This document shows, one piece after another, positions 9,554 to 11,242 of a stretch of DNA of 11,242 bases. The stretch's first letter is position 1. The number at the start of each line of letters is the position of its first letter. Below the pieces are notes generated by a model, which did not search any database, was not told the origin of the DNA, and saw only the letters and a program-made list of their open reading frames with translations. The stretch spans positions 24,127-35,368 of the forward strand of contig JAOXYB010003345.1 of NCBI GenBank assembly GCA_028565635.1, in the 5' to 3' direction. The stretch comes from Phoronis ovalis. Its lineage: Eukaryota > Phoronida > Phoronidae. The translations under genes and the position numbers were made by a program.

Positions 9554-9707
9554 AAATCTGTAAGTCAGTATCTTCCTGGCAGTTATATTGTATTTGAGTT
9601 ATATTCTCGCTAGTATGTTATCTTAATATTAAATCTGTAAGTCAGTATCTTCATGGCAGTTATATTGTATTTGAGTTATATTCTCGCTAGTATGTTATCT
9701 TAATATT
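9554..9707. repeat. 77-bp tandem duplication, two copies with one mismatch
   Basis: The unit begins AAATCTGTAAGTCAGTATCT and ends in TTATCTTAATATT. Copy 1 is 9554-9630 and copy 2 is 9631-9707, directly adjoining. Reading base against base, the only difference is C at 9576 against A at 9653. Such high identity in intron sequence points to a recent duplication, or to an assembly or sequencing artefact. Each unit contains ATATTCTCGCTAGTATG, one of few CpG sites nearby. No coding potential was seen. Confidence 0.95.
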
Positions 9708-11242
9708 ATTTAATTACTTAAAGCCTAACTTCAAGAAGTGCCCATTGATTCAAGCCAATGTAAAACTATCAGTAAATACTGAACAAGGAAATATGTGCAG
9801 TCCATAGAAAATACATTAATCAAAACTATTAGTTGGTTTTAAAATGCGAAAGCAACACATCCCAAAGCCATCGCGGTAGAAAAGATTTAAATTAATTTTA
9901 AGAAATACAAGGGAAATGCATTATGACAGAAAATGCATTAATTTGAAGTATATACTATTTCATCACATATACCTGCTGATAATGGAACTGAGACATATTG
10001 TGCACTTTGCTTTTAGCTAAAATCTAATTTTCAAAGATTATGGAAAAAATCATGATCCTTAAAACTGACAGCATAAGCTATTTTAGGATACTTCCAGTTA
10101 TAATAAATGCTGCACAATCCACTTAAAGGAAACTTAATGACGCCAGTAACTATCACATAAATAGTCCGAAATTTATTCTCTGAAACAGTGCTTTTATTAT
10201 AGCCTAAACCACTCACCATATCTATCTTTTTTGTTCTTAATAGATTTAGGTGGACCAGCTCTATCAGTGATAATATAAAACATAATTTGATGATATAATA
10301 TAAAAACCTCCTAACGATGAAACACATATACATTATGAGAAAAATGACTGAATATACTGGAAGAATCAGACAAAATATTATTTTTTGATGTTCTATACAT
10401 AATAGAATCTGCTATTACTTCAGTTGCCTTAGTTTAAGTCGGGGCTTAATTTGTGTTACAGGAACAACCCTCATGACAAAAACTTATACGATTTTGAAAC
10501 TATATTTTATGCTGCTGCAAACTGTCTATATTTTCATCAGTAATGAACAGTCTACATATTTTTAGTACAACTTTTATATTGCAAAAGGTGCATAAATAGA
10601 AATGTCTTGCAATATTGGATTACTGAAACAAGACTTAAATGTCACAAAAAAATTAACTTCAGGCAAAAGACTGAAATAACAAGCAAATGCACGAACACAT
10701 TTATTTATTAAGTAATGGGAAGTTAAATATTGTTAATAATGTAGATGAACAAATTAAATTACTTTCCTAATTCAGGCACCACTAAACCATCCTGAAATTA
10801 ATTAATGCAATACACGTAAAAGACCTGGCATAGTTCAAAATCACAGGTAATTGCAATGGTACCGAGTTCTAAAAAGAAAGTTTAGAAATGTTCCTTCCAA
10901 AAGAAACATATGGTATTGCTGTCCATTTTGATTTCTAGTATAAAATGCTGTTTAAAATTCAAGAAAAGAGCATATTTTATAAGATAAATCATTTTTGCTA
11001 AATTCATTCATGTTTTAAGAGAGTGTAGATAATTAATCATTGTCTTTTAAGTCTTCAAAGAAATAAATTGAGGATGACGTTCGAAATGGCCTAGTTTTAG
11101 AAAATCATTTGAATAAGAAAATCAGAGAATGACAAGGAAAATTACAAGAGTTTAATTGATATCAACATTCCGCAGCCTCTTATGATTTGCATATACTTAA
11201 ACCACAGAAACATATAAACCAACAAAGCAAATTCAACATTTT

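Larger units (their letters stand above)
5362..11242 (-). other. Upstream intron sequence, at least 5.9 kb, no exon recognised
   Basis: Minus-strand sequence upstream of exon A ends in a normal acceptor (TTTCTTAACTCAG at 5362), so at least its end is intron. Cav3 proteins have a cytoplasmic N-terminus before S1 that ends in a conserved Trp-Cys-containing stretch; I searched the minus strand for a matching exon with a phase-1 donor and found none. The missing N-terminal exon is therefore probably beyond the right edge, or in a diverged form I could not see. The stretch contains a T-rich block (about 5560-6660) and a 77-bp tandem duplication (9554-9707). Open frames of up to 100 codons occur (for example 10333-10031 and 8221-7970), but they are rich in Ile, Phe, Tyr and Lys, as expected from AT-rich chance frames. 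Otherwise 6660-9550 and 9710-11242 look like plain AT-rich intron. Confidence 0.6.

Noticed and set aside
10031-10333. Minus-strand open frame of 100 codons, the longest in the window
   Set aside because: No recognisable family, no splice sites with the needed phase, and a composition like the surrounding intron.
1-11242. Prokaryotic systems: CRISPR array, operon, toxin-antitoxin, phage defence
   Set aside because: There are no regularly spaced repeats and no ribosome-binding-site-led genes; the window is plainly intron-containing animal DNA.
1-11242. tRNA or rRNA genes
   Set aside because: No cloverleaf with A and B boxes and no conserved rRNA blocks were seen on either strand.

Overview
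This is an AT-rich stretch of animal nuclear DNA lying inside one large split gene on the minus strand. Three short exons can be read. Spliced together they encode most of the domain I voltage sensor (segments S1 to S4) of a T-type (Cav3, low-voltage-activated) calcium channel alpha-1 subunit. The S4 exon carries the arginine ladder and the phrase [11 protein letters not shown], which is typical of Cav3; high-voltage-activated Cav1/Cav2 channels differ just after RPLR. The intron structure and general protein resemblance suggest an invertebrate, perhaps an arthropod (compare Ca-alpha1T of insects), but the species cannot be fixed from this window.

Layout, read along the gene (minus strand, from high to low coordinates). 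Positions 11242 to 5362 are intron or upstream sequence with no exon that I can recognise. Exon A (5361-5302) encodes the start of S1. A 436-bp intron follows (5301-4866). Exon B (4865-4673) encodes the S1-S2 loop, S2 and most of S3. A 4508-bp intron follows (4672-165). Exon C (164-67) encodes the S3-S4 linker and S4. The next intron begins at 66 and runs off the left edge. All visible splice sites are GT-AG, and reading phases match across both complete introns (phase 1 and phase 2), giving one uninterrupted reading frame of 117 whole codons including the two split glycines.

The rest is non-coding. It contains several structured or repeated pieces: a long imperfect foldback of about 150 bp (1622-1772) with a second small hairpin just beyond it and a CpG-bearing tract after that; a 61-nt hairpin (4258-4318); a small AT-rich stem-loop (3872-3908); a nearly perfect 77-bp tandem duplication (9554-9707); a T-rich block of about 1.1 kb (about 5560-6660) whose strand bias is opposite to its neighbours; and a C-rich patch (about 233-362). 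I see no rRNA, tRNA, CRISPR array, prokaryotic operon or intact transposase, and no convincing new biological system. The items most worth a second look are the foldback element and the conserved exon set itself.
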